Part shown: positions 19,250-28,935 of the stretch, piece after piece
Numbering within the stretch: the first letter of the stretch is position 1
Layout of the letters: every line of letters starts with the position of its first letter
Assembly (NCBI GenBank): GCA_963807925.1
Contig: CAWEDP010000002.1
Coordinates: 1,488,001-1,552,000, forward strand
Direction of reading: 5' to 3'
DNA from: CAWEDP01 sp963807925
GTDB lineage: Bacteria; Acidobacteriota; Vicinamibacteria; Vicinamibacterales; CAVVIG01
Length of the DNA: 64,000 bases
The notes under the pieces: model-generated
The model's input: only the letters and a program-made list of their open reading frames with translations
Told to the model about the DNA's origin: nothing
Databases searched by the model: none
Program-made: the position numbers and the translations under genes

Positions 19250-20842
19250 ATGAAAATTGTTGTCGCCGACGCGTTAGCAGCCTCCGCTCTCGATCTGCTC
19301 CGCACCGACTCGGCCTGGATCGTCGACGCCGAGGTCGGACGTTCCCGCACGGCGTTGCTCGACGCGCTCGCGGATGCCGACGCCCTCCTGGTTCGCAGCG
19401 CGACAAAAGTCGATGCCGAGCTGCTGGCCGCTGCTGCGCGCCTCCGCATCGTGGCCCGCGCCGGCACCGGTGTCGACAACGTCGACGTCGCGGCGGCGAG
19501 CGCGCGCGGGATCCTCGTCGTGAACTCGCCCGGCGCCAACACCATCAGCGTCGCCGAGCACGCGTGCGCGCTCATGCTCGCCCTGGCGCGCTCGATTCCG
19601 GCCGCCGACCGGGCCATGAAGGAAGGCCGGTGGGAGAAGCGGCGTTTCCTCGGGAACGAGCTGCGCGGCAAGACGCTCGGCGTCGTCGGGCTGGGGCGGA
19701 TCGGCCAGGAAGTCGCCCAGCGGGCGCGCGCGTTCGGCATGGAGATCGTCGCGCACGATCCGTTCATCGCGGTCGACATCGCCGACAGCGTCGGCGCCCG
19801 CCTGGTCTCGCTCGACGATCTCTGCGCGACGGCCGACTACCTGACGCTGCACCTGCCGCTCACGCCCGAGACCCGCCACGTGCTGAACGCGGAGCGCCTG
19901 GCGAAATGCAGGCACGGCCTCCGGATCATCAACACGGCGCGCGGCGAGCTCGTCGACGAGGCCGCCCTCTGTCAGGCGATTCAGGAGGGGATCGTCGCGG
20001 GCGCCGGTCTCGACGTCTTCGAGGCCGAGCCGCCGCGCGACTGGGCACTGGCCAGGCTGCCGCAGGTCGTCGGCACCCCGCACATCGCCGCGTCGACCGA
20101 GGAGGCGCAGGAACTGGTCGGGCTGGAAACCGCGATGACGGTCCGCGACTTCCTGCGCGACGGCACGGTGCGAAACGCGGTCAACTTCCCCGCCGTGCCG
20201 GCCGAGGACATGCTGCGGCTGCAGCCGTGGATTCGGCTGGCCGAGGCGCTGGGAGCGATCGCGGCGCAGATGGGGCGGGCGCGCGTCGATTCGATTGGCG
20301 TCCGCTATTACGGCGCGCTGGCCGAGGGCCGCACCGGCGACATCCTCGCCGCCAGCGTCGCCGCCGGCGTCCTGCGGCCGATTCTCTCGAGCGGCGTCTC
20401 CATCGTGAACGCGCGGGCGCTCGCGCGGGAACGGGCGATCGACATCGTCGAATCGCGCAGCACGCGGCGCCGCCATTTTCTCAGCCTGCTCTCCGTGCAG
20501 CTGCGGACCAGCGCGGGCGTGCGCTGGGTCGAGGGCACGGTCTTCGAACCTGCCAGCCTGCGGCTCGTTTCGCTGCGCGGTGTCAACGTCGAGGCGTCGA
20601 TCGGCGGCACGATGGTGCTGATCGCCAACGACGATCAGCCGGGCGTCATCGGCGAGGTGGGGACGATCCTGGGCCGGCACGGCGTCAACATCGCCAGCTT
20701 CGCGCTCGGCCGCGGCGAGGCCGGCGCGGTCGGCGTTGTCAACGTCGACGAAGACCCGTCCGTCACCCGGCTCCTCGATGGCGCGCTCGACGAGATCCGG
20801 CGGGTCCCCGCCGTTCGCGAAGCGAACGTCATTCGATTGTAG
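19250..20842 (+). CDS. serA: D-3-phosphoglycerate dehydrogenase
   Basis: First step of serine synthesis. The 530-residue product is the long form: substrate/NAD domains (GTGVDNVDV, GLGRIGQEVAQRA, NTARGELVDE, TPHIAASTEEAQ with the catalytic His), an intervening allosteric-substrate-binding-like domain, and a C-terminal ACT domain (IANDDQPGVIGEVGTILG). The start at 19250 (MKIVVADALAA) fits the family; the open frame extends upstream to 19142. No second serine gene is in the window. Confidence 0.95.
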   Translation: MKIVVADALAASALDLLRTDSAWIVDAEVGRSRTALLDALADADALLVRSATKVDAELLAAAARLRIVARAGTGVDNVDVAAASARGILVVNSPGANTISVAEHACALMLALARSIPAADRAMKEGRWEKRRFLGNELRGKTLGVVGLGRIGQEVAQRARAFGMEIVAHDPFIAVDIADSVGARLVSLDDLCATADYLTLHLPLTPETRHVLNAERLAKCRHGLRIINTARGELVDEAALCQAIQEGIVAGAGLDVFEAEPPRDWALARLPQVVGTPHIAASTEEAQELVGLETAMTVRDFLRDGTVRNAVNFPAVPAEDMLRLQPWIRLAEALGAIAAQMGRARVDSIGVRYYGALAEGRTGDILAASVAAGVLRPILSSGVSIVNARALARERAIDIVESRSTRRRHFLSLLSVQLRTSAGVRWVEGTVFEPASLRLVSLRGVNVEASIGGTMVLIANDDQPGVIGEVGTILGRHGVNIASFALGRGEAGAVGVVNVDEDPSVTRLLDGALDEIRRVPAVREANVIRL

Positions 20843-20879
20843 AAATCGGGCGGCGGCGCCGGGCGGCGGCAGATCGCGC

Positions 20880-21764
20880 TTACCGGACGGCGATCATGAG
20901 CGCCGCCGGATGGACCCGCGCCGCGAGACGGGTGCCGTCGGCCACCGGCTCGCCGTCCACGTGGAAGATCATCGAGGTGTCGCACTCGATCGTCGCCTCG
21001 CGGATGCGCCGGATCGAGCATCCGGGCACCGTCGCGAGCGTGCCGCGGAACAGGTGGGGCGCCCGGCAGATGGTGGTGAGCCGCGAGCGCTCCTCCACGA
21101 CCACCAGATCGAGCTCGCCGTCGTCGAGCGTCGCTCCCGGGGCGATGCGAGCGCCGTTGCCATACTGCACGCCGTTGGCGACGACCACGACCAGCGCGCG
21201 GGCCACCAGGCGGTCGTCATCGGTCGTGATCGTGTACACGACGGGTCGGTAGGACGCCAGCGCGCGCGTCCCTTCGCGGAGGTACCCGCCGAAACCGCGG
21301 CGCGTGGTGCCGCGATCGTTGAACCGGGCGGCGACGTAGGCGTCGATGCCGGTGCCGGCCAGGTTCACGAACATGCGGCCGCCCAGCTCGCCGAGGTCGA
21401 TGCTCGACGGCCGCGCCCGCATCGCCTCCGACAGGGCGCGTTCCGCGCGCGGGGCGATGCCCAGCTCGCGCGCCAGGCCGTTGCCCGATCCGGCCGGGAT
21501 GATGCCGAGCGGCACCGGGCCGAATGCCAGCGCGGAGGCGACTTCGTTGATGGTGCCGTCGCCGCCCCAGGCCATCACCAGACGCGCGCCGGCGCGCACC
21601 GCGTCCGCCGCCAGCTCGCGCGCGTGACCGGGCCGCTCGGTCACGAAGATCTCGGCCCGCTCGCCGTCGCGCTCGATGGTGCGCGCCGCGAGCTGCGCGC
21701 GCTCGGGTGCCGCATCGGGCCGGGAGCGACCGGATACCGGGTTGATGATGACGGCGATGGACAT
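20880..21764 (-). CDS. Diacylglycerol kinase-like lipid kinase (YegS/BmrU type)
   Basis: The 294-residue protein begins MSIAVIINPVSGRSR and has the catalytic-domain motifs WGGDGTINEVASAL and GIIPAGSGNGLARELG, then the C-terminal beta-sandwich domain. This is the DAGK/sphingosine kinase/NAD-kinase-like fold. The lipid substrate (diacylglycerol or other) cannot be told from the sequence. It is convergent with serA and lies downstream of a GspC/PilP-like gene on the same strand. Confidence 0.9.
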   Translation of the reverse strand: MSIAVIINPVSGRSRPDAAPERAQLAARTIERDGERAEIFVTERPGHARELAADAVRAGARLVMAWGGDGTINEVASALAFGPVPLGIIPAGSGNGLARELGIAPRAERALSEAMRARPSSIDLGELGGRMFVNLAGTGIDAYVAARFNDRGTTRRGFGGYLREGTRALASYRPVVYTITTDDDRLVARALVVVVANGVQYGNGARIAPGATLDDGELDLVVVEERSRLTTICRAPHLFRGTLATVPGCSIRRIREATIECDTSMIFHVDGEPVADGTRLAARVHPAALMIAVR

Positions 21765-21866
21765 GGAACGGAGAATCGTCGGTGTCGGCGGCGCCGGTGC
21801 AGGATCGTCGACAAAGAGTTCGGTCCGTGGCGGACGCGCGACCGCCCGGCGGGCGTCGACGGCCGG

Positions 21867-22391
21867 CTATTTGAGCGCCAGGCGACGCGTGCTGCCGTCG
21901 GCCAGGTCGGCGAGCTCGACGACCTCGCCGGAGATCCTCGTCACCTGGAACCGCGTCGTGACCGACTCCCCTTCCTTCACCAGGAACAGCTGACCGCCGG
22001 CGGAGATCACGGCGGTGCGCACGACGGCGCCCGACGAGGTGTCCTCCGCGATCCCGGACAGCTTCAGCGACGGCGGCAGCGTGGCGGGGCGCCCGGCACG
22101 TGGCCCTTCGGTCACCGCCGCCGGGGCGACAGGCGGCGGCGCCGGACGCGGCTGTCGGGCACCGTAGGTGAAGAGGTTGCGGACGGGTTGTCGCGGCGTT
22201 GTCGTCGGACGAAGGTGCTCGTGCAGCCGGGCAATCTCGCTGGCGAGCGCGTCGGCGTTGGCGTCGATCGCCGGCGCCTCGACCCGGATGGGATCCACCG
22301 CGTCGCGAACGCCGGTCGTCGCCGCCGCGGCGAGCCATGCGGCCAGCGCCGCGCCGCCGACCAGCAGCATCGCCGCTCGCTTCAGCGTCAT
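21867..22391 (-). CDS. Membrane-anchored protein with GspC/PilP-like C-terminus
   Basis: A 174-residue protein with one N-terminal membrane segment (about residues 7-25, AAMLLVGGAALAAWLAAA), a Pro/Ala-rich linker and a small beta-rich C-terminal domain, LKLSGIAEDTSSG then VISAGGQLFLVKEGESV and VELADLADGSTRRLALK. This layout resembles the periplasmic HR domain of type II secretion GspC and pilus PilP. No secretion genes lie next to it, so the role is open. Confidence 0.6.
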   Translation of the reverse strand: MTLKRAAMLLVGGAALAAWLAAAATTGVRDAVDPIRVEAPAIDANADALASEIARLHEHLRPTTTPRQPVRNLFTYGARQPRPAPPPVAPAAVTEGPRAGRPATLPPSLKLSGIAEDTSSGAVVRTAVISAGGQLFLVKEGESVTTRFQVTRISGEVVELADLADGSTRRLALK

Positions 22392-22507
22392 GAATGCTGG
22401 CGGGATCGTAGCACGGTCGCGCGTCGCCCGCCGTCATTTCGACCGCGGCGAGCCGGCCGTCGATGGAGAGGCCGGACACGCGCCGCGAAGCTCGTCATCG
22501 AGTGTGC

Positions 22508-22513
22508 TACTAT
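22508..22513 (+). promoter_or_regulatory. Probable -10 box of the kds operon
   Basis: TACTAT ends 5 nt before the GTG chosen for kdsB, which would make that GTG the first transcribed codon. The -35 region is poor. Confidence 0.45.
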
Positions 22514-22518
22514 TCGTC

Positions 22519-23298
22519 GTGCACCCTGCATCGACTGGTCCTGCGGTCGATCCGTTCCCTTTCACAACCATCGCCCTCATCCCCGCCCGATACGCGTCGC
22601 GCCGCCTGCCGGGCAAGCCGCTCGCCGATATCGACGGCCGGCCGATGATCGAGCACGTGTACAACCGCGCGAAGCGCGCGCGGAGCGTCTCCCGGGTGAT
22701 CGTGGCGACCGACGATCTGCGCATCGCGACGGCGGTGATCGAATTCGGCGGCGAGGTGAAGCTGACGCGGGGGGACCATGCCACCGGCACCGATCGCCTC
22801 GCCGAGGTGGCCGCCAAGTTGGACTGCGACCTCATCGTCAACGTCCAGGGCGACGAGCCGCTGATCGATCCGGGCGCCATCGACGAAGCGGTCGCGCCGT
22901 TTGCCGATCCGGGCGTCTCGATCACGACGCTGTATCGGCGCATCACCGACAGCGCCGAGCTGAAGAACCCGAACGTCGTCAAACTGGCGATCGATCGCGG
23001 CGGCTTTGCGCTGTACTTCTCGCGCGCGCCGATTCCCTACGTCCGCGACCCGCGCGGCGGGTGGCCCCCGATGTACCGGCACATCGGCCTGTACGCGTAC
23101 CGGCGCAACGCGCTGATGGTGCTGGCGAGGCTCGAGCCGACGCCGCTCGAACGGGCCGAGGCGCTCGAGCAGCTTCGCGCCCTCGAACATGGCATCCGCA
23201 TCAAGGCGGTGGAAACCGCGTACGACTCGTTCGGCGTCGACACGCCGGCAGATCTCGAGCACGTCCGGCGCCTGCTCGCGCCGTCGACGGCCAGTTGA
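22519..23298 (+). CDS. kdsB: 3-deoxy-manno-octulosonate cytidylyltransferase
   Basis: Activates Kdo to CMP-Kdo with CTP for LPS inner core synthesis. The 259-residue product has IALIPARYASRRLPGKPLAD (nucleotide-binding start), the family motif NVQGDEPLI and YRHIGLYAYRR. The frame is open upstream to 22168, but the family N-terminus begins close to the GTG at 22519 and a -10 box sits directly before it. First gene of kdsB-pyrG-kdsA-kdsD-kdsC-lapB. Confidence 0.93.
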   Translation: MHPASTGPAVDPFPFTTIALIPARYASRRLPGKPLADIDGRPMIEHVYNRAKRARSVSRVIVATDDLRIATAVIEFGGEVKLTRGDHATGTDRLAEVAAKLDCDLIVNVQGDEPLIDPGAIDEAVAPFADPGVSITTLYRRITDSAELKNPNVVKLAIDRGGFALYFSRAPIPYVRDPRGGWPPMYRHIGLYAYRRNALMVLARLEPTPLERAEALEQLRALEHGIRIKAVETAYDSFGVDTPADLEHVRRLLAPSTAS

Positions 23299-23344
23299 CC
23301 GCGTCCGCGCGGACCGAAGACCCGCGGAAGGAGGGCCTGCACCG

Positions 23345-24995
23345 ATGACCGACGAACGGACCACCAAGTACATCTTCGTGACGGGCGGCGTGGTGTCTTC
23401 GCTCGGCAAAGGGCTGGCCGCCGCCTCGATTGGCTGTCTGCTCGAAGGTCACGGCTACACGGTGACGCTGAAGAAATTCGACCCCTACATCAACGTCGAT
23501 CCGGGCACGATGAGCCCGTACCAGCACGGCGAGGTCTACGTCACCGACGACGGCGGCGAGACCGACCTGGATCTGGGCCACTACGAGCGGTTCACCAACA
23601 CCACGGCGTCGCGCGACTCGAACTGGACGACCGGGAAGATCTACCTGAGCGTCATCCAGAAGGAGCGCCGGGGCGACTACCTGGGCTGCACCGTGCAGGT
23701 GATCCCGCACATCACCAACGAAATCAAGGACGCCATCCGCGCGGGCGCCGGCCAGGTCGACATCATGCTCATCGAGATCGGCGGCACGGTGGGCGACATC
23801 GAGAGCCTGCCGTTTCTCGAGGCGATCCGTCAGTTCCGGCAGGACGTCGGCCGCGACAACTCGCTGTACGTGCACCTCACCCTCGTGCCGTTCATCGGCA
23901 CGGCGGGCGAGCTCAAGACGAAACCGACGCAGCACAGCGTCCGCGACCTGCGCTCGATCGGCATTCAGCCCGATATCCTGCTCTGTCGGACCGACCGGTT
24001 TCTCGATTCCGATCTGAAGCGGAAGATCGCGCTCTTCTGCGACGTGGACGAGGAGGCGGTCATCACCGCCAAGGACGTCTCGAGCATTTACGAAGTCCCG
24101 CTCGTCCTCGCGACCGAAGGGCTCGATCGCATGGTGCTCAAGTACCTCCACCTGCCGCAGACCGAGCGGCGCATGGCCGCCTGGGAGGCGCTCGTCTCGC
24201 GGATCAAGAACCCGGACGATGAGCTGACGATTCACGTGGTCGGCAAGTACGTCGGCTACGAGGACTCGGTACAAGAGCCTGAACGAAGCGCTGTACCACG
24301 GCGGGTTCTCCAACCGGGTGAAGGTGAACATCAAGTGGATCGAGGCCGAAGCGCTCGAGCAGCCGGGCGGCGAATCGCTGCTCGACGAAGCGAACGGCGT
24401 GCTGGTGCCCGGCGGATTCGGCACTCGCGGCACCCGCGGCATGATGAAGGCGGCCGAGATCGCGCGCACCCGCGGCATTCCGTACTTCGGCATCTGCTAC
24501 GGCTTCCAGTGGGCCACCGTCGAGTACGCGCGCAACGTCGCCGGTCTGGCCGACGCCGATTCGACCGAGTGCCACCCGGACACGCCGACCAAGATCATCT
24601 ACAAGCTCCGCGACCTGCTCGGCGTCGACGATCTCGGCGGCACGATGCGTCTCGGCAGCTACGCCTGCGAGCTCGCGCCCGGATCGCTCGCGCAGCGGGT
24701 CTACGGCGCCGCGACCGTCCACGAGCGCCATCGCCACCGGTACGAGTTCAACTGCCTCTACGAGCGGGCGCTCACCGAGCACGGCCTGCGGATCTCCGGA
24801 CGCTCGCCCGACGGCAAGTTCGTCGAGATCGCCGAGCTGCCGGGCCATCCGTGGTATCTCGCCGTCCAGTTCCACCCTGAATTCCGATCCAAGCCGCTGC
24901 GCCCGCACCCGCTGTTCGCGAGCTTCGTCGAGGCGGCGCTCCGCCGCAAGACGTCCTCGGCCGGCGCTCGTCTCACCGCCGAATCGGTGGCGTAA
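23345..24995 (+). CDS. pyrG: CTP synthase (one-base frameshift)
   Basis: Makes CTP from UTP, ATP and glutamine. The amidoligase domain starts KYIFVTGGVVSSLGKGLAAA and includes NVDPGTMSPYQHGEV. The glutaminase domain has GICYGFQWA with the nucleophile Cys and ends with VQFHPEFRSKP. The frame breaks at 24268-24270: GYEDSV in the first frame should run into YKSLNEALYHGGFSNRVK in the next. Deleting one G restores a protein of about 550 residues. Because pyrG is normally essential, a sequence error is likely. AAGGAGG lies upstream of the ATG. Its CTP product is the kdsB cosubstrate. Confidence 0.9.
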
Positions 24996-25106
24996 CGAGC
25001 CCCACCCGTTGAGCGGCGAGCTCCCGGGGTGTTCCACCGCCGTCCGGCACCGACAGTCCACGCGGAGCTCAGACGCGCATGGCCGGGCCGCCGATGTTTC
25101 TCCTCC

Positions 25107-25112
25107 TATAAT
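25107..25112 (+). promoter_or_regulatory. -10 box of kdsA, leaderless GTG start
   Basis: A perfect TATAAT whose last two bases form an in-frame ATG with the next base. That ATG cannot be transcribed from this promoter. The in-frame GTG at 25120, 7 nt downstream, coincides with the expected transcription start. Confidence 0.62.
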
Positions 25113-25119
25113 GTCGGGT

Positions 25120-26052
25120 GTGGTTCCGGTCCCACTGGAGGGTTTCTCCATCGGCGGCGGGCAGCCGATGGTCTTCATCGGCGGTCCGTGCGTCATCGAG
25201 AGCGAGGAACATGCAACCGGCATCGCCCGCGCGCTCGCCGCGATGGCCGGACGGTTGCAGCTGCCCTTCGTCTTCAAGGCGTCGTACGACAAGGCCAATC
25301 GAACCTCGGGGCGCTCGTTCCGCGGTCCCGGCCTCAGGGAGGGTCTTCGCGTGCTCGAGGCGATCAAAGACTCCGTGCGGGTACCGATTCTGACCGACAT
25401 TCACGAAGCCGCGCACGCCGCCCCGGTCGCGGAGATCGCCGACATCCTGCAGATTCCGGCGTTTCTCTGCCGGCAGACCGATCTCCTGGTCGCCGCCGCC
25501 AGGACCGGGCGCGTGGTGAACATCAAGAAGGGCCAGTTCCTGGCGCCCGACGACGTGACGCACGCCGTCGCCAAGGTGAGGGACGCCGGCAATCCTCGCG
25601 TTCTCGTGACGGAGCGCGGAACCAGCTTCGGCTATCACAATCTGGTCGTCGACGCGCGGGCGTTTCCGATGATCCGGGCGCATGGCGTCCCGGTGATCTT
25701 CGACGTGACCCACAGTCTGCAGCTGCCCGGTGGAGGCGACGGCGTCAGCGCCGGCCTCGCGGCCTACATCGGGCCGCTCGCGGCGTCGGGCGTGGCGGCC
25801 GGCGTCGACGGGGTCTTCCTCGAGGTGCACGACGATCCGTCTCGGGCCAGGAGCGACGCCCAGAACGCCCTCCGCCTCGACCGCGTCGAGCCGCTGCTCG
25901 GCCACCTCATGGCGGTCGATCGGCTCACCAAACAGTTCTTCGAGCCGCACGGCGGTCCGGCCGACGCCGGAGAGTACTCGAGGCCGGCGGGCCCGCGAAC
26001 GGCAGGCGATCGGGAGCCGCGACAGCCACGGCGGGACCCCGGGCATGACTGA
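25120..26052 (+). CDS. kdsA: 3-deoxy-8-phosphooctulonate synthase, Cys-containing type
   Basis: Condenses arabinose-5-phosphate and phosphoenolpyruvate to Kdo-8-phosphate. The 310 residues include FIGGPCVIES, FKASYDKANRTS, ADILQIPAFLCRQTDLL, KKGQFLAP and DVTHSLQLPGGG. The Cys in GPCVIES is the metal ligand of the metal-dependent class; metal-free enzymes have Asn there. The C-terminus carries about 30 extra polar residues beyond the usual end. The GTG start is preferred because the upstream ATG overlaps the -10 box. Confidence 0.94.
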   Translation: MVPVPLEGFSIGGGQPMVFIGGPCVIESEEHATGIARALAAMAGRLQLPFVFKASYDKANRTSGRSFRGPGLREGLRVLEAIKDSVRVPILTDIHEAAHAAPVAEIADILQIPAFLCRQTDLLVAAARTGRVVNIKKGQFLAPDDVTHAVAKVRDAGNPRVLVTERGTSFGYHNLVVDARAFPMIRAHGVPVIFDVTHSLQLPGGGDGVSAGLAAYIGPLAASGVAAGVDGVFLEVHDDPSRARSDAQNALRLDRVEPLLGHLMAVDRLTKQFFEPHGGPADAGEYSRPAGPRTAGDREPRQPRRDPGHD

Positions 26053-26063
26053 GCGGGTCGCGC

Positions 26064-27026
26064 ATGGCTGATCTGACGCTCGCCCGCAAGGTGCTCGAAA
26101 CCGAGGCCGCCGCGATTCTCGCGCTCGTGGCCAGGCTCGACGCGAAGTTCGCGCGGGCCGTCGACATGCTGCGCTGCTGCCGCGGCCGCGTGATTCTCAC
26201 CGGCATGGGCAAGTCGGGCATCATCGCGCACAAGATTGCAGCCACACTCTCGAGCACCGGAACCCCGTCGCTGTTCCTGCACCCGGCCGACGCCATCCAC
26301 GGCGATCTCGGCGTCATCCAGAACGACGACGTCGTGCTGGCGCTGTCCTACAGCGGCGAGACCGACGAAATCATCCGCCTGCTCGAGGCGATTCGGCGGA
26401 TCGGCGCCAAGCTGATCGCGATCAGCGGCGCGAGGGGATCGGTGCTGGCGCAGGCGGCCGACGTGATGCTGGACTGCAGCGTCATCGAGGAAGCGTGTCC
26501 GCTCAATCTGGTGCCGACGGCCAGCACCACGGCCGCTCTCGCGCTCGGGGACGCGCTCGCAATGACGCTCCTGGTCGAGAAGGGGTTCCGCCAGGAGGAC
26601 TTCGCCAACCTGCATCCGGGCGGCAAGCTGGGCAAGCGCCTGATGCGGGTGGAGAGTCTGATGCACGCGGGGGGGCAATGCCCGATCGTCCAGGCCGAGA
26701 CCGGGATGCGCGACGTCATCTACGAGATGACGCGCAAGGCGCTCGGGATGACGTGCGTGGTCGACCCGAACGGAATCCTGCTCGGCATCATCACCGACGG
26801 CGACCTGCGGCGGCACATGGACGATGCCGCCGATATCCGGGAACTCAAGGCGTCCGACGTGATGACGCGCGGACCTGTGGTGGTGGCGCCGGAGGTGCTC
26901 GCGGTCGAAGCGCTGAACGTGATGGAGCAGCGGAAGATCACGTCGCTGGTGGTCGTCGACGATCCGTCCAAGCGGGTCGTCGGGGTCATCCACCTCCACG
27001 ATTTGTGGCGCACGGAGATGATCTGA
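26064..27026 (+). CDS. kdsD: Arabinose-5-phosphate isomerase
   Basis: Converts ribulose-5-phosphate to arabinose-5-phosphate for Kdo synthesis. The 320-residue protein has an N-terminal SIS domain (ILTGMGKSGIIAHKIAATLS, LALSYSGETDEI, NLVPTASTTAALALGDALA) and two CBS domains in the C-terminal 120 residues (TCVVDPNGILLGIITDGDL, VVVDDPSKRVVGVIHLHDL). Length and architecture match KdsD/KpsF/GutQ. The kds context selects KdsD. It follows kdsA by 11 nt. Confidence 0.94.
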   Translation: MADLTLARKVLETEAAAILALVARLDAKFARAVDMLRCCRGRVILTGMGKSGIIAHKIAATLSSTGTPSLFLHPADAIHGDLGVIQNDDVVLALSYSGETDEIIRLLEAIRRIGAKLIAISGARGSVLAQAADVMLDCSVIEEACPLNLVPTASTTAALALGDALAMTLLVEKGFRQEDFANLHPGGKLGKRLMRVESLMHAGGQCPIVQAETGMRDVIYEMTRKALGMTCVVDPNGILLGIITDGDLRRHMDDAADIRELKASDVMTRGPVVVAPEVLAVEALNVMEQRKITSLVVVDDPSKRVVGVIHLHDLWRTEMI

Positions 27027-27131
27027 GCCCGCGGCGGGCTCGACCCTGGCGCGCATGACACGCGCCGGGACGGGGACGCGTTGGTTCGGCGGATGGCCTT
27101 CGGGCCGGAGGACCGTGGTGGTTCAGCAGCG

Positions 27132-27653
27132 ATGACGCACGAAGTTCGGGAGCGCGCGGCGAAAATCAGGCTCCTGCTGTTCGACGTGGACGGCGTGCTG
27201 ACCGACGGCAAGATCCTGCTGCATCCGGACGGGACCGAGAGCAAGCAGTTCGACATCAAGGACGGCACCGGGCTGGTCTGGGCGCAGCGCGCCGGCCTGA
27301 AAGTCGGGGTTCTGTCGGCGCGCTCGTCGCCGGCGACCGCCCATCGTGCGGCTCAGCTCGGCATCGCCATCGTCCATCAGGGCGTGGCCAGCAAGCTGCG
27401 CGCATACGAGGACATCCTCCACGCGCACGGCCTCGCCGACGCCGATGTCGCGTACATGGGCGACGATGTGCTCGATCTGCCGGTGATTGCGCGCGCCGGC
27501 CTGACCGCAGCGCCGTGTGACGCGGTGGAAGACGTGCGGTCGCGCGTCCACTACGTCGGCCGCGCGCCGGGAGGCGCCGGCGCCGCCCGGGAACTGGTGG
27601 AGCTCGTGTTGAAGGCGCAGGACCGCTGGGAGCGGCTGCTCGATCATGAGTGA
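27132..27653 (+). CDS. kdsC: 3-deoxy-manno-octulosonate-8-phosphatase
   Basis: HAD-family phosphatase that removes phosphate from Kdo-8-P. The 173 residues contain LLFDVDGVLTDG (nucleophile Asp), a Thr/Ser motif and YMGDDVLDLPV (Mg-binding Asp residues). It lacks a large cap domain, as in tetrameric C0-type KdsC. The ATG at 27132 is chosen; an open frame reaches 27081. The gene overlaps lapB by 8 nt. Confidence 0.93.
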   Translation: MTHEVRERAAKIRLLLFDVDGVLTDGKILLHPDGTESKQFDIKDGTGLVWAQRAGLKVGVLSARSSPATAHRAAQLGIAIVHQGVASKLRAYEDILHAHGLADADVAYMGDDVLDLPVIARAGLTAAPCDAVEDVRSRVHYVGRAPGGAGAARELVELVLKAQDRWERLLDHE

Positions 27654-28866
27654 CTACGCGCCGCTGCTCGCCGGTCTCCTCGCGCTCCTGGCGGGGATCG
27701 CTGCCGGCAAGGCGTGGGAGCGCTACAAGCTGCGCGAGGGCCGGTGGTTCGATCGCCGCCGCACCCGCGAGTCTCCGCACTATCTGCTCGGCCTCAACTT
27801 CCTCGTCGCCAACCAGATCGACCTGGCCATCGAGGAGTTGAGCAAGGCGGCCAGCCTCAACGCCGACGCCCTCGAAGTGCACATGATCCTGGGCAATCTG
27901 TACCGGGAAAAGGGGCAGGTCGGCAAGGCCATTACCGTGCACCAGCGCCTGCTGCAGCGGCCGACGCTCAGCAGGCTCGAGCACGCCAACGGCCTGCTGT
28001 GCCTCGGCCTCGACTACAAGCGCGGCGGCTTCGTCGATCGGGCGCTCGAAGCCTTCAACGAGGTGCTGCGCCTGGATCCGAAGAACGAGTACGCGCTGGT
28101 GAACGTCCAGAAGCTGCACGAGGAGCAGCACCAGTGGTCGGAGGCGTTCGACACGCGGCAGCGGCTGGCCCGGCTCACCGATTCCAGCGCCAGGCCCCAG
28201 AACGAGGCGATCCTCGCGTTTCTCGAAAACGAGATCGGGCTCGAGGCGATGCGGCGCAACGACTACGTGGAAGCGATCCGCCGGTTCGAAGGCGCCATCG
28301 ACCTCGACGCCCGTGCGGTGCCCGCCTACCTGAATCTCGGCGACGTGCGCGTGTTGCAGGGCACCGAGCGCGAGGCGGCGGCCATCTGGGAGAAGCTGAC
28401 CGACGTGGCGCCGGACCGCGCGTACCTCGCGTTCGATCGGCTCGAGGCGCTGGCGCTTCGCACCGGCTCGCCCGAGCGCTTCACCCGCATCTGCCGCCGG
28501 CTGATCGACGCGAACCCGCAGGACTGGCGCGCGCGGCTGGCGCTGTCACGGCATCTGGCCGCGATCGGCCGCCCGCGCGAGGCGCTCGAGCTGCAGTTCG
28601 CCGCGCTCGTGCAGAATCCTCACGCGCTCAGCATCCATCAGGCGATCTGGCTCGCCCTCGGGCAGCTGCACCACGAGCCGGCGCTCGTCGATCGGTACAC
28701 GGAGCTCACCCGGCACGCCGTCTTCTATCTCGATCCGCACGTCTGCATCCGCTGCCGCTATCGCAGCACCGAGCTGCTGTGGCAGTGTCCGCACTGCCAC
28801 GACTGGAATACCTTCGTCGAAGAACGCATCGCCCCGGCGCAGGATCCGACGGAAGTCGAAGTCTGA
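27646..28866 (+). CDS. lapB: LapB/YciM-type TPR lipopolysaccharide assembly protein
   Basis: A 406-residue protein with one N-terminal membrane helix (about residues 4-22), a basic juxtamembrane stretch, about nine TPR repeats (for example ALEVHMILGNLYREKGQ, NGLLCLGLDYKRGGF) and a C-terminal rubredoxin-like metal site CIRC...CPHCHDW near residues 367-385. This is the LapB architecture; in E. coli LapB recruits FtsH to degrade LpxC and so controls LPS synthesis. Its place at the end of the Kdo operon supports that role. Confidence 0.9.
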   Translation: MSDYAPLLAGLLALLAGIAAGKAWERYKLREGRWFDRRRTRESPHYLLGLNFLVANQIDLAIEELSKAASLNADALEVHMILGNLYREKGQVGKAITVHQRLLQRPTLSRLEHANGLLCLGLDYKRGGFVDRALEAFNEVLRLDPKNEYALVNVQKLHEEQHQWSEAFDTRQRLARLTDSSARPQNEAILAFLENEIGLEAMRRNDYVEAIRRFEGAIDLDARAVPAYLNLGDVRVLQGTEREAAAIWEKLTDVAPDRAYLAFDRLEALALRTGSPERFTRICRRLIDANPQDWRARLALSRHLAAIGRPREALELQFAALVQNPHALSIHQAIWLALGQLHHEPALVDRYTELTRHAVFYLDPHVCIRCRYRSTELLWQCPHCHDWNTFVEERIAPAQDPTEVEV

Positions 28867-28919
28867 CGCGCACGGCGCGGGCGGGCGCCGCAGGTTCGCG
28901 CGGCCCGAAGCGTCGCGCT

Positions 28920-28935
28920 CCGGCTCTTCAGCCGG
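28920..28935. terminator. Possible bidirectional hairpin between lapB and coaE
   Basis: CCGGCT-cttc-AGCCGG forms a 6-bp stem with a 4-nt loop between the convergent lapB and coaE genes, overlapping the coaE stop. There is no T tract, so termination is only a possibility. Confidence 0.3.
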
